A stretch of 64,000 bases of DNA from Rhizobium sp. P32RR-XVIII (GTDB taxonomy: Bacteria > Pseudomonadota > Alphaproteobacteria > Rhizobiales > Rhizobiaceae), in contig NZ_JABAIH010000003.1 of NCBI RefSeq assembly GCF_012641395.1, positions 496,001-560,000 on the forward strand, in the 5' to 3' direction. The stretch's first letter is position 1. The number at the start of each line of letters is the position of its first letter. The notes beneath the pieces are model-generated. The model was not told the DNA's origin. It saw nothing but the letters and a program-made list of their open reading frames with translations, and searched no databases. Position numbers and translations under genes: made by a program. Below are positions 1 to 10,886 of this stretch, in pieces.

Positions 1-149
1 CCGCCGGCAATGACCTGCAGTCGGCGACCTTTGCGAGCTTCGAGGTCTACATCGTCGTCACGCTGATTTACCTCGGCATGTCCGTGGGTTTCTCGACGAT
101 CTTCTCGGCGATCGAGAAGGCCGCCTTCAAATATCCGCTGAGCCGGTAA
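1..149 (+). CDS. Amino-acid ABC transporter permease, 3' end only
   Basis: Only the last 48 codons are in the window, read in the frame that ends at TAA 147-149. The fragment contains one hydrophobic helix (YIVVTLIYLGMSVGFS) followed by a basic tail ending YPLSR, which is the usual C-terminus of HisM/GlnP-type inner-membrane permeases. It lies 14 bp upstream of a second permease gene, so the two very likely form the heterodimeric membrane channel of the importer encoded downstream. The start and substrate cannot be judged from this fragment. Confidence 0.8.
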   Translation, partial: AGNDLQSATFASFEVYIVVTLIYLGMSVGFSTIFSAIEKAAFKYPLSR

Positions 150-163
150 GGGGAGACTGACCA

Positions 164-826
164 ATGCCTCTTATCAGACCTTTCGGTATCAATGAATTCT
201 GGATCATCGTCATTGCGGCGCAATGGACGATCGCGCTCTCGGCGATCGCCTTCGCGGGCGGCGGCATCGGCGGCCTGTTCATCGCGCTCGTGCGCGTTTC
301 CGACACGAAATGGCCGCGCCTCATTGCAACCGGCTTCATCCGCATCTTCCAGGGCACGCCGTTGCTGATGCAGCTCTTCCTGGTCTTCTTCGGCCTCAAT
401 ATCCTGGGTTTCGGCATCAATCCCTGGATTGCGGCTGCCTTCGCCTTCACGCTGCATGCCAGTGCGTTCCTCGGTGAAATCTGGCGCGGCTGCATCGAGG
501 CGGTGCCATCAGGTCAGCGGGAGGCTGCCACCGCACTCGGCCTGCGCTATTACAACCGCATGCGGTACGTGATCCTGCCGCAGGCGACGAAGATCGCTGT
601 CGCGCCGACGGTTGGCTTCCTCGTGCAGCTCATCAAGGGCACATCGCTTGCGGCGATCATTGGCTTTACCGAGTTGACCCGTCAGGGCCAGATCATCAAC
701 AACGCGACCTTCAGCCCTTTCCTGGTCTTTTCCACGGTGGCTGCGGTCTATTTCGTGCTGTGCTGGCCGCTCTCCGTTCTGGCACGCCGTATGGAATTGA
801 GATTCTCCCGCGCGACGACACGCTAA
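164..826 (+). CDS. Polar amino-acid ABC transporter permease
   Basis: 220-aa inner-membrane protein of the HisMQ/GlnP family, which forms the translocation channel of family-3 amino-acid importers. Several hydrophobic helices are visible. The cytoplasmic coupling (EAA) loop is near residues 108-130, in the stretch with EAATALGLRYYNRM followed by VILPQA. The start ATG follows GGGGAG with normal spacing. Tight linkage with a second permease, a periplasmic binding protein and an ATPase supports a complete importer. Substrate specificity cannot be read from the permease. Confidence 0.9.
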   Translation: MPLIRPFGINEFWIIVIAAQWTIALSAIAFAGGGIGGLFIALVRVSDTKWPRLIATGFIRIFQGTPLLMQLFLVFFGLNILGFGINPWIAAAFAFTLHASAFLGEIWRGCIEAVPSGQREAATALGLRYYNRMRYVILPQATKIAVAPTVGFLVQLIKGTSLAAIIGFTELTRQGQIINNATFSPFLVFSTVAAVYFVLCWPLSVLARRMELRFSRATTR

Positions 827-877
827 CGGGCCCGCGCCGGAGGGAGGTTAACCCGGCATAACTGAAAGGGAAGGAAC

Positions 878-1681
878 ATGAATATTTCGAGACGCATGAT
901 GATGGCCGCGATTGGCGCGGGCCTGATGGTCGGCGCCATGGCCTCAACGGCCGCCGCTCAGACCGTCGAAAGCATCAAGTCCGCGGGGACCGTGAAGATC
1001 GGCATGCTGGTCGACTTCCCGCCCTTCGGCATCATGAACACTGCTAACGAACCCGACGGTTATGACGCCGACGTCGCCAAGCTGCTCGGCAAGGAATGGG
1101 GCGTGAAGGTGCAGATCGTGCCGGTCACCGGTCCGAACCGCATTCCCTACCTGCAGAGCAACCAGGTCGACCTGCTCGTCGCCTCGCTCGGGATCACCGA
1201 GGAGCGCGCCAAGAGCGTCGACTTCTCGCAGCCCTATGCCGGCATTTCCATCGGCGTTTTCGGCGCGAGCGACGCAAAGGTTTCCAAGCCGGAAGACCTC
1301 TCCGGCAAGACGATCGGCGTGGCGCGCGCGTCGACGCAGGACACTGCGGTAACCAAAATCGCGCCGAAGGATGCCAAGATTCAGCGCTTCGATGACGATG
1401 CCAGCGCTGTGCAGGCTCTCCTCTCGGGGCAGGTCGAACTGATCGGCGTCTCCAACGTCGTCGCCGCCCAGATCGAAAAGGCCGCTCCGGGCCACTTCGA
1501 GCAGAAGCTTCAGCTCAGCCAGCAAGTTCAGGGCATTGCCGTTCGCAAGGGTTCGACCGAACTGCTGGCGGCGGTGAACGCCTTCATCGACAAGGTCAAG
1601 GCAGACGGCGAACTCAACGATATCCACCAGAAGTGGCTGGATGCTCCGCTGCCGGACTTCGTGGCGACTGCAAAGAAGTAA
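878..1681 (+). CDS. Amino-acid ABC transporter substrate-binding protein
   Basis: 267-aa periplasmic solute-binding protein of family 3 (SBP_bac_3). An N-terminal Sec signal peptide ends near residue 28 (hydrophobic stretch, then TAAAQT). The mature part begins with the typical TVKIGMLVDFPPFGIMN and has the family's YDADVAKLLGKE and FSQPYAGISIGV blocks. It captures an amino acid or related small solute and delivers it to the flanking permeases. AGGGAAGG stands just before the ATG. The ligand is not identifiable; the adjoining 2-hydroxyacid dehydrogenase hints at a catabolic rather than purely anabolic role, which is an inference. Confidence 0.92.
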   Translation: MNISRRMMMAAIGAGLMVGAMASTAAAQTVESIKSAGTVKIGMLVDFPPFGIMNTANEPDGYDADVAKLLGKEWGVKVQIVPVTGPNRIPYLQSNQVDLLVASLGITEERAKSVDFSQPYAGISIGVFGASDAKVSKPEDLSGKTIGVARASTQDTAVTKIAPKDAKIQRFDDDASAVQALLSGQVELIGVSNVVAAQIEKAAPGHFEQKLQLSQQVQGIAVRKGSTELLAAVNAFIDKVKADGELNDIHQKWLDAPLPDFVATAKK

Positions 1682-1702
1682 GTATCGAAGGGAGTTCCTC
1701 GC

Positions 1703-2482
1703 ATGACTGAGGCTAAAGCAAACGCATTGGGCGCCGGCGTGCGGGGAGCTTCCGATCTGGCCGTGCGCATGGAGGGCGTCGACAAATGGTATGGCGGCTT
1801 CCACGCGCTGAAGGACATCGAGCTTTCGGTTAACCGGGGGGAGCGGATCGTCATCTGCGGTCCTTCCGGTTCCGGCAAGTCGACGCTGATCCGCTGCATC
1901 AACCAGCTCGAGACGATCCAGAAGGGCAGGATCGTCGTCGACGGCCATGATCTGACCGCCGGCGGCAAGAATGTCGATATCGTGCGGCAAGAGACCGGCA
2001 TGGTCTTCCAGCAGTTCAACCTCTTCCCGCATATGACGGTGCTGGAAAACTGCACCCTGGCGCCGATGAAGGTGCGCGGCATCTCGAAGGCCGAGGCGGA
2101 AAAGACCGCCCGCAAATTCCTGGAGCGGGTGCGCATTCCCGAGCAGGCGGAAAAATACCCGGCGCAGCTTTCCGGCGGCCAGCAGCAGCGCGTGGCGATT
2201 GCCCGTGCGCTGTGCATGAACCCGAAGATCATGCTCTTCGACGAGCCCACTTCGGCGCTCGACCCGGAAATGGTCAAGGAGGTGCTCGACACGATGATCG
2301 ACCTCGCCAAGGAAGGCATGACCATGCTCTGCGTCACCCATGAGATGGGCTTCGCACGCCAAGTCGCCGACCGGGTGATCTTCATGGACCGCGGCGAGAT
2401 CCTCGAAGTGGGCACTCCGGCCGAATTCTTCGGCAATCCGAAGAACGAGCGCCTCAAGACCTTCCTGGGCCAGATTTCCTGA
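1703..2482 (+). CDS. Amino-acid ABC transporter ATP-binding protein
   Basis: 259-aa ATPase of the GlnQ/HisP family. Walker [10 protein letters not shown] is at about residues 53-61, followed by the Q-loop ([17 protein letters not shown]), the signature [15 protein letters not shown] and Walker [15 protein letters not shown]. The C-terminus ends soon after the H-loop region ([10 protein letters not shown]), as usual for this short subfamily. It powers the importer made by the three preceding genes, being 21 bp downstream of the binding-protein gene. Confidence 0.95.
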   Translation: MTEAKANALGAGVRGASDLAVRMEGVDKWYGGFHALKDIELSVNRGERIVICGPSGSGKSTLIRCINQLETIQKGRIVVDGHDLTAGGKNVDIVRQETGMVFQQFNLFPHMTVLENCTLAPMKVRGISKAEAEKTARKFLERVRIPEQAEKYPAQLSGGQQQRVAIARALCMNPKIMLFDEPTSALDPEMVKEVLDTMIDLAKEGMTMLCVTHEMGFARQVADRVIFMDRGEILEVGTPAEFFGNPKNERLKTFLGQIS

Positions 2483-2516
2483 GCTGAAACTATTCAAAAC
2501 ATACGGAGTTCCGGAC

Positions 2517-3452
2517 GTGAAGCCAGACATTCTGCTCGTCGAACCGATGATGAAGCTGATCGAGGACAAGCTCGACGATGCCTATACGGTTCATCGCATG
2601 TATGATCCGGACGGCAAGGCGGCGCTGGAGGCAGCGCTCCCGAACATCCGCGCGGTCGCGACCGGCGGCGGCACCGGCCTTTCCAACGAGTGGTTCGAAA
2701 AGCTGCCGTCGCTCGGCGTCATCGCCATCAACGGCGTCGGCACCGACAAGGTGGACCTGAAATTCGCCCGCAGCCGCAATGTCGACGTCACGACCACGCC
2801 GGGCGTGCTTACCGACGATGTCGCCGATCTCGGCATCGCGCTCACGCTCGCCGTGCTCCGTCACGTCGCCAAGGGCGACAGCTTCGTACGCGACGGCAAG
2901 TGGGGCAGGGAGCCGTTTCCGCTCGGCCACAGCCCCAAGGGCAAGCGGGTCGGTATTCTCGGCCTCGGCCAGATCGGCAAGGCATTCGGCCGCCGTGCCG
3001 AGGCTTTCGGCATGGATGTGCGCTACTGGAACCGTTCGCCGATCACCGACGTCGCCTGGAAAGTCTGTGCCTCGCCGGTAGCCCTGGCGGAAGACAGCGA
3101 TATCCTCGTGCTGACGATCGCCGCGAGTGCCGCCACCCAGAACATCGTCAGCGCCGACATGCTGAAGGCACTCGGAAAAACGGGCGTACTGATCAACATC
3201 GCGCGCGGCTCCGTGGTCGACGAGGATGCGCTGCTTGCCGCCCTCAACGACGGCACGATTGCCGGCGCCGGCCTCGATGTCTTCGTCAATGAGCCGAAGA
3301 TCCGCGAGGATTTCTTCACCGCGCCCAATACGGTGCTGATGCCGCATCAGGCGAGCGCCACGGTCGAGACCCGTGTCGCCATGGGCGAGCTGGTGCTCGC
3401 CAACATCGCCGCGCATTTCGCCGGCGAAAAGCCGCCGACGACCGTCAACTGA
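2517..3452 (+). CDS. D-2-hydroxyacid dehydrogenase
   Basis: 311-aa cytoplasmic NAD(P)-dependent dehydrogenase related to glyoxylate/hydroxypyruvate reductases. The nucleotide-binding motif GILGLGQIGKAFG lies near the middle. The catalytic Arg is in NIARGSVVDE (about R230), the Glu in FVNEP and the His in MPHQAS, so the active site looks intact. It starts with GTG after CGGAG. It directly follows the amino-acid importer in the same orientation and is probably co-transcribed, so it may reduce or oxidise a 2-keto or 2-hydroxy acid derived from the imported solute; that link is inferred. Confidence 0.9.
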   Translation: MKPDILLVEPMMKLIEDKLDDAYTVHRMYDPDGKAALEAALPNIRAVATGGGTGLSNEWFEKLPSLGVIAINGVGTDKVDLKFARSRNVDVTTTPGVLTDDVADLGIALTLAVLRHVAKGDSFVRDGKWGREPFPLGHSPKGKRVGILGLGQIGKAFGRRAEAFGMDVRYWNRSPITDVAWKVCASPVALAEDSDILVLTIAASAATQNIVSADMLKALGKTGVLINIARGSVVDEDALLAALNDGTIAGAGLDVFVNEPKIREDFFTAPNTVLMPHQASATVETRVAMGELVLANIAAHFAGEKPPTTVN

Positions 3453-3525
3453 GCAATCCCAGGAAAAGCGTGAAACGTTTTTCCGTCCGGAATTGCGTCG
3501 GACAAAAATGAATCGGAGTTCCACA

Positions 3526-3849
3526 ATGATCATCCGCCAAGCCCTTTTCGAGGGCACGATCCATGCCGGCCAGGAAGAGGCCTTCAAGCTCTATGTCGCC
3601 GAGAAGCTGATGCCCATGTGGCGAGCTTTTCCGGGCGTGAAGGAAGTGCGCGTACTTTACGCCCTTGAGCGCGACGAGGGCGCTCCGTCTTATTCGATGG
3701 TTCTGTCGACGATGTACGAAAGCCGCGAGACGCTGGCGGCGGCACTGGAATCTCCCGTGCGCTACGAGAGCCGGGAGATGACCAAGGGCCTGCTCGAAAT
3801 GTTCGAGGGGCGCATCCATCACCATGTATTCGAACTTGGTGAGAGCTGA
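3526..3849 (+). CDS. Small protein, probable dimeric alpha/beta-barrel fold
   Basis: 107-aa protein with no recognised catalytic motif. The pattern of short strands (IIRQALFEG, VKEVRVLYA, YSMVLSTMYE, HHHVFELGE) and the length resemble EthD/antibiotic-monooxygenase-type dimeric barrels. The ATG at 3526 was chosen because CGGAG lies 7 bases before it; an in-frame ATG at 3508 has no ribosome site. It is the last gene of the importer operon. Function is unknown; proteins of this fold often sit beside dehydrogenases of small-acid degradation. Confidence 0.65.
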   Translation: MIIRQALFEGTIHAGQEEAFKLYVAEKLMPMWRAFPGVKEVRVLYALERDEGAPSYSMVLSTMYESRETLAAALESPVRYESREMTKGLLEMFEGRIHHHVFELGES

Positions 3850-3869
3850 GGCAACTCGGCAATTCGCGC

Positions 3870-3901
3870 GGGATGACAATTGTCCGGGTCGGCGTCATCC
3901 C
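3870..3901. terminator. Hairpin between convergent genes
   Basis: GGGATGAC (3870-3877) and GTCATCCC (3894-3901) form a perfect 8-bp stem with a 16-base loop just after the + strand operon and before the 3' end of the - strand cyclase gene. There is no T-run, so it is only a possible terminator or transcript-end structure. Confidence 0.4.
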
Positions 3902-3953
3902 ATCGTCGCCAGCCGCAAAGCTACGGGCGTGGCCTGCTTCCGTCCGGCGGTTA

Positions 3954-5266
3954 TTACGGTCGTTTCTTAGTCGCGATCCAGATCATAAGGGGAGGCTCTG
4001 GACTTCGCGCTTGCACGTCAGGAGGGCTTGCTGCGCAGCTGCGTGGAACATAGGTTTTCAGCATGTGATCGAAGCCTGCGACCGCATGCGCTCCGGCGAA
4101 GTCAAAGCGTTCGAGAAACGGTTCGGCAAACGACGCCGAAGCCAGCACCGGCTGTCCCAGTTGCTTGGTTAGCCCCTGAAGCCGCGCCGCCTCGTTGACC
4201 GCGCGGCCGATGACGGTGAAGTCCAGCCGCTCGTCAGTACCCACATTGCCATACATGACTTCTCCGACGTGCAGGGCAATGCCGACGTCCAGAGGTCGGC
4301 CGGCTGCATTCAGGGCGCGAATATCCTCAGGGTATTCAGCGAGGCGGCGAGCGCACGTTCACGCATATCGAGGTCGCTCTCCGGGTGATCCGAGCGAAAG
4401 ATGCCCATGACGGCATCGCCGATGAACTTCAAGACCTCACCGCCTGCGCCCATGACCGTCCCGACAGTGATGTCGAAATATCGATTGAGAAGGCTAATGT
4501 AATCGTCCAGGCCCAATTGGCTGACGAGTCGGGAGGACTGGCGCAGGTCGCAGAACCAGATGCCGCAAGTAATGCGCTCCGAGTCGCCACGCGTGATGCG
4601 TCCGTCAAGCACCTGAGACCCGCAGGAGCGGCCTATATAGATGTCGAGGAGACGAGAGCCCGTCTCAAAGGTTGACCGCGCTTTTGCTGCCAGGGCCAAT
4701 GTCGTGGAAACAGACTTGAAGCACTCGATTTCGGTCTCGCCAAAGCCGCCGGGGCGACGGGTGGCGAAGGAACCCACGACGCAAGGAACAAGACCAACCC
4801 GGCGTGCAAATGGCGATAACGCCGCGGCACCGCCGGTTGCATGGAAGAAACCGAAATATTCGGTGTAGCCTTCGGCTCGAAGCCGCGTGAGCAATGACAT
4901 GTCGTCGTCCACGCCTTCACCAAGAAGAAAGCGCTTGTACCTCAGCCGGTTCAAGGCAAGCTCGAAATACGGACCGCGTCGGGTGTCTAGGTCTTCCATC
5001 AGCTTTGGCGTGTAGTATTTTGTGGTTGCGCTGTCATCGTCCGAGCACCAGGTGACCTCTTGCGAAACGATTTGTGGGTGGAGGGTCAGAATCGAGCATC
5101 CGGCCCGGTCGACCGCAGCACCGCCCGTATTGAGGCGGTGCGCCAAGCCTTCGACAAGCTCCCGCACGTCGCGGCCGCCAAGCCCGCTATCGACCAACCA
5201 GTCAACAGCAGCCGCAACGAGTGCAGAAGCATCAGATGCCGAAAGCGCGTTCTTCATCGCCGCCAC
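3954..5266 (-). pseudogene. Class III adenylate/guanylate cyclase, frameshifted
   Basis: The 5' part (5266 to 4310) encodes about 318 residues: an N-terminal sensor-like region, then the start of a class III cyclase domain with the metal-binding aspartates in WFCDLRQSS and GGEVLKFIGDAVMGIF. That frame stops at 4310. The rest of the domain continues in another frame, through DIRALNAAGRPLDVGIALHV, then MYGNVGTDERLDFTVIGRAVNEAARL, ending at 3954. One missing base near 4318-4328 would explain it. If real, the transition-state Asn/Arg segment (VNEAARL) is separated from the metal site and no active cyclase is made. A sequencing error cannot be excluded. Translation would start at GTG 5266 or ATG 5257. 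Confidence 0.8.
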
Positions 5267-5313
5267 CGTCAGTAGCCTTCGTCTTGCCGGCGATCATACA
5301 CTAAGATGCCGCG

Positions 5314-6321
5314 TCAATTCTGCCGCGATCGCCGGGAGTTCCGTCCCTGCTCGAACTCCGCCAGCAACTCCTCCTCCCGGCCGAGATAACGTGGCGAAAA
5401 ATGCATCGGAACGGCGCGTTTTGCAAACGTCCTCGCGGCGATCTCGCCAGCCTGGTGAGCGGTCAAGTGGCGCCTTGATGAAGCAATGGCTGCATCCGCA
5501 TCGAGGAACGTGCTTTCGATGAAGAAATAGTCCGAACGCTGTGCCAACCGTACGACGCGCTCGACGTTTTCATCGGTATAGGCAAAATCAGTGGCATAAG
5601 CCACACGCTCACCAGGATCAGATACGAGCGCTTGCGCGACGATCAGGTCCGCCAGCGCCACTTCTCTTTCCGGGTCGACGACAACAACCGTGTCGCCTGG
5701 AGCGCCCGAGCGGACAAGCTTCTTTGCCGTGGAGAGCCAAGGCCCCACCGGGAGGCCAAGTGCATCGAGCTTGGACTTGTGGACATTCACCTTAAGCCTC
5801 TCCTGAAAGGCAAACGCCAAAGATGGAATACCGTGATCAAGCATTTCCACTTCCACATAGAAGTCCGGTTCCTCGAGCAGGACTTTCGACCGCAGCGCTT
5901 CCTGACGCGCCTTTCCTGCCTCAAATCGGCAGCGCGCGTGGAAGCTTTGCCGGCTGCAGAAGCCTTCAGGGCTCCATTCCCACGCGTGCAGTCTGAAGTC
6001 AGGAGACGTCTGGTTGAGCAAGTTCCAGGTATAGCCGCCAAGTTTCGCCTGGACGGCGCGGATCAGACCCGGAGGTCCGTAGAGATGGAGATTGACCTCC
6101 TTATGGAGAAAAAGCCTCAGCAGTTCATCAAAGCCAATGAAGTGGTCTACGTGCATGTGAGAGATGAATACATGCCGCACACGAAGGGTCTCACGCGCCG
6201 ACAGGTTTCTGATATCGCCAAGATCAAACAGGATGGCCCGCCTTCCAAAGCTAAAGTCAAGGAACAGGCTTGGGTCGCCAAAGGCGCCGTTGACCAGCCG
6301 CGGCTGAACCATAAGAACCAT
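5314..6321 (-). CDS. RNase Z-like metallo-beta-lactamase-fold hydrolase
   Basis: 335-aa protein with the zinc motif HMHVDH at residues 55-60. Later metal ligands are in ATDFAYTDEN, and HFSPRY is close to the C-terminus, as in the RNase Z/ElaC branch. About 100 residues between the HxHxDH motif and the next conserved block are unlike short bacterial RNase Z enzymes. It could process tRNA 3' ends or act on another phosphodiester. It lies just upstream of the broken cyclase gene on the same strand. Confidence 0.75.
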   Translation of the reverse strand: MVLMVQPRLVNGAFGDPSLFLDFSFGRRAILFDLGDIRNLSARETLRVRHVFISHMHVDHFIGFDELLRLFLHKEVNLHLYGPPGLIRAVQAKLGGYTWNLLNQTSPDFRLHAWEWSPEGFCSRQSFHARCRFEAGKARQEALRSKVLLEEPDFYVEVEMLDHGIPSLAFAFQERLKVNVHKSKLDALGLPVGPWLSTAKKLVRSGAPGDTVVVVDPEREVALADLIVAQALVSDPGERVAYATDFAYTDENVERVVRLAQRSDYFFIESTFLDADAAIASSRRHLTAHQAGEIAARTFAKRAVPMHFSPRYLGREEELLAEFEQGRNSRRSRQN

Positions 6322-6489
6322 CGTATCGTCTCACTTCTTGAAGGAACGATCCTCAAGCTTGGTAGTTCGGAAGCATGTAAGGGATCTCGCTGTGCGCCGG
6401 TGAGTGCATGCCAACGAGCCGGGAAATGGTCGCTTCCCTGGTTTCGGGATAATTTCGCATGTGCGGTCCGCATCTTAGGCGGAGCGCCG

Positions 6490-6954
6490 CTAAGCCAGTT
6501 CAAAAGTGCCAATCAAGGAGGCGTTCGCGATGGCGTGTTTCTTCGCCTCTTTCCACATCGCCTCTATTCCGGGCGACGAGGGGAGTGAGAGGCTTGGAAC
6601 ATTCAACGCGGCAAGGCTGAAATGATAATGGTGGACGCCGTGTCCTTTCGGCGGCTGCGGTCCGTCGTATCGCGCGTTGCCGAAATCATTCTTGCAAAAG
6701 CGTGGTCCGCCACCCGGCGCTGCGTCGGAGCTCTCGGACAATCCGCTGGGCTCAGCGGCTACATTGTAGACGCCCCAGTGGCGAAACGTTCCGCGAGGCG
6801 CGTCGGGATCTTCGAGGATGAGGGCAAAGCTTTTGGTATCGGCAGGCGCTCCGGTCCACGACAGCGGTGGCGCGATATTCTCGCCAAGCCGTGTGTGCCT
6901 GACGGGAATGGGGGCGCCGTCCACGAAGGCGGCACTCGTCAGTACTAGCGGCAT
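6490..6954 (-). CDS. YbhB/YbcL-family PEBP (Raf-kinase-inhibitor-like) protein
   Basis: 154-aa protein of the phosphatidylethanolamine-binding fold. Hallmarks are ENIAPPLSWTGAP, the DPDAPRGTFRHW block and the C-terminal GHGVHHYHFSLAAL strand. The start at 6954 follows GGGAG with 6-base spacing; an upstream ATG at 6972 has no ribosome site. The molecular role of bacterial members is unknown. It is separated from the RNase Z-like gene by about 170 bp in which nothing was recognised. Confidence 0.85.
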   Translation of the reverse strand: MPLVLTSAAFVDGAPIPVRHTRLGENIAPPLSWTGAPADTKSFALILEDPDAPRGTFRHWGVYNVAAEPSGLSESSDAAPGGGPRFCKNDFGNARYDGPQPPKGHGVHHYHFSLAALNVPSLSLPSSPGIEAMWKEAKKHAIANASLIGTFELA

Positions 6955-9548
<2,594 letters not shown>

Positions 9549-9563
9549 TTGGCGACATTCTCG

Positions 9564-9592
9564 CTTGGTCGCGGCAAGGTGCCGCGATCAAG
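9564..9592 (+). terminator. katG 3' hairpin
   Basis: A 12-bp stem (9564-9575 with 9581-9592, one G-T pair) and 5-base loop lie 16 bp after the katG stop. It has no T-run, so it may be a weak or factor-assisted terminator; it also sits before the 3' end of the convergent XapX gene. Confidence 0.55.
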
Positions 9593-9624
9593 CATCCTGC
9601 CGCGCAATCAGTAGCCTGCTCCTG

Positions 9625-9813
9625 CTACCAGGCTACCTGGAAAGCCTGTCCCGACAGCAGTTGCTTACCTACAGAGATGATCTGCTCGCCGATCAGGATG
9701 CCGAGCAAGCCGAGTAGCGCCACCACTGGCGGCGCGGGCGATCGGACGTTCAACAGGTTATAGACGATCCCGACGAGCAGACCGGCACCAAGGGAAAGCA
9801 GATAAATTTTCAT
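9625..9813 (-). CDS. XapX-domain small membrane protein, copy 1
   Basis: 62-aa protein with two hydrophobic helices. The N-terminal block MKIYLLSLGAGLLVGIVYNL and the NVRSPAPP turn are diagnostic of XapX proteins, whose function is not known. It ends at QVAW, about 30 residues shorter than copy 2 at 17507-17791. It lies 125 bp downstream of a YcaC-like hydrolase gene on the same strand, an arrangement repeated at 17507-18625. Confidence 0.85.
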   Translation of the reverse strand: MKIYLLSLGAGLLVGIVYNLLNVRSPAPPVVALLGLLGILIGEQIISVGKQLLSGQAFQVAW

Positions 9814-9938
9814 GATGTCGCCTCATGCTGCGGTGCCATGTTGCCGCCAATCCATTCGAGGAAATACGCAGGCGCACGGAAGTACCGTGGATCGGCACCT
9901 CCATGCGCCCGCGTGCGGCGTCCGACCAAAGGCCGTTG

Positions 9939-10619
9939 TCATTTTGGCTGCTTGGCGACTTCCTGAGCCTTCTGGTAGCTCTCTGCCACGGCGGCGTAAT
10001 TGGGTGCGACCAGACCATACAGCTTTGCAAGTTCAGCCGCCTCGGGGCGCCGCCACGTGCGGTGAAGCTCGGACAGCAGCGCATTCGTCGACGTCGGGAT
10101 AACGCCGCCTTGAACGAAACGAGCCAATGTCGTCCGCGACGCCAACTCGCTCGGGTCGCCGGAAGCGTCGATCACTGCATAGACGTCGTAGCCGGCGGCC
10201 GTTGCGTCCAGCGCCGGGAACATCACGCAGACGTTGGTCCAGACACCTGCCATGATTAGCGTCTTGCGCCCGGTGGAACGCACCGTTTGGACAAAGTCCT
10301 CGTTATCCCAGGCGTTGACTTCGCCCTTGCGCGGCACATAGACCGCATGCGGCGCATATTCATGGATCTCCGGCATCAGCGGGCCATTCGGCCCGTTTGG
10401 CTCGGATGCAGTCGTGATGACCGGGATCTTCAGCAACGCCGCCAATTTGGCGATCATCTCGACGTTCCTCCGCAGGTCCGCGACCGGGATATCCTTGACG
10501 GTCTGGAACAGACCGGCCTGATGGTCGAGCAACAGTATGACGGAATCGGAGGCATCAATCAGTGCTGCACCGCCACCTGTCGGCAGGACACTTGATTTGC
10601 TCCTTGAGGGGTTCGCCAT
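9939..10619 (-). CDS. Isochorismatase-like cysteine hydrolase (YcaC type), copy 1
   Basis: 226-aa soluble hydrolase. The expected catalytic residues are D32 (ILLLDHQAGLF), K98 (PRKGEVNAWDN) and C131 (GVWTNVCVMFPAL). The long C-terminal segment with HRTWRRPE matches YcaC-like proteins, whose natural substrates are unknown. The start follows AAAGGA. An inverted repeat at 10658-10675 lies in the probable promoter, and a LysR gene on the same strand is further upstream. It is similar in type to, but clearly diverged from, copy 2 (17969-18625). Confidence 0.88.
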   Translation of the reverse strand: MANPSRSKSSVLPTGGGAALIDASDSVILLLDHQAGLFQTVKDIPVADLRRNVEMIAKLAALLKIPVITTASEPNGPNGPLMPEIHEYAPHAVYVPRKGEVNAWDNEDFVQTVRSTGRKTLIMAGVWTNVCVMFPALDATAAGYDVYAVIDASGDPSELASRTTLARFVQGGVIPTSTNALLSELHRTWRRPEAAELAKLYGLVAPNYAAVAESYQKAQEVAKQPK

Positions 10620-10657
10620 AATTCTTCCTTTCTCTGCAATCTGTTCGTGAGTTTGAC

Positions 10658-10675
10658 TTCTACCAACCTGTAGAA
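10658..10675. promoter_or_regulatory. Inverted repeat upstream of YcaC-like gene
   Basis: TTCTAC-CAACCT-GTAGAA has perfect 6-bp arms around a 6-bp centre, 39 bp upstream of the hydrolase start codon on the - strand. Its size and position suit a regulator binding site, but which regulator (the upstream LysR or another) cannot be told. Confidence 0.45.
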
Positions 10676-10886
10676 AGCTAGGAGGACGGCAGCTTTCGAG
10701 GCGATGGCGAACGAAGGTTAAGTTTTTGCCCGCCGGTCACGCCAGATGCATTTCGGCGAGAGAGGTCTTGCGCGATTGCAAATTGAGTTTGCACGCGACA
10801 GCAGACATCCTCATTACCTCCAAACGACCGTGATCGCACGGTCCCGCCCAGCTTTGCGCCGGAGAGCAGAAGCAGCGGGTTTGGGA

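Noticed and set aside
944..2569. A long - strand frame of 541 residues opposite the amino-acid importer genes.
   Set aside because: Spans three well-supported + strand genes and shows no domain; it arises from codon bias.
9882..9896. CACGG-N5-CCGTG inverted repeat before XapX copy 1.
   Set aside because: Five-base arms are expected often by chance in GC-rich DNA and there is no promoter-like sequence around it.
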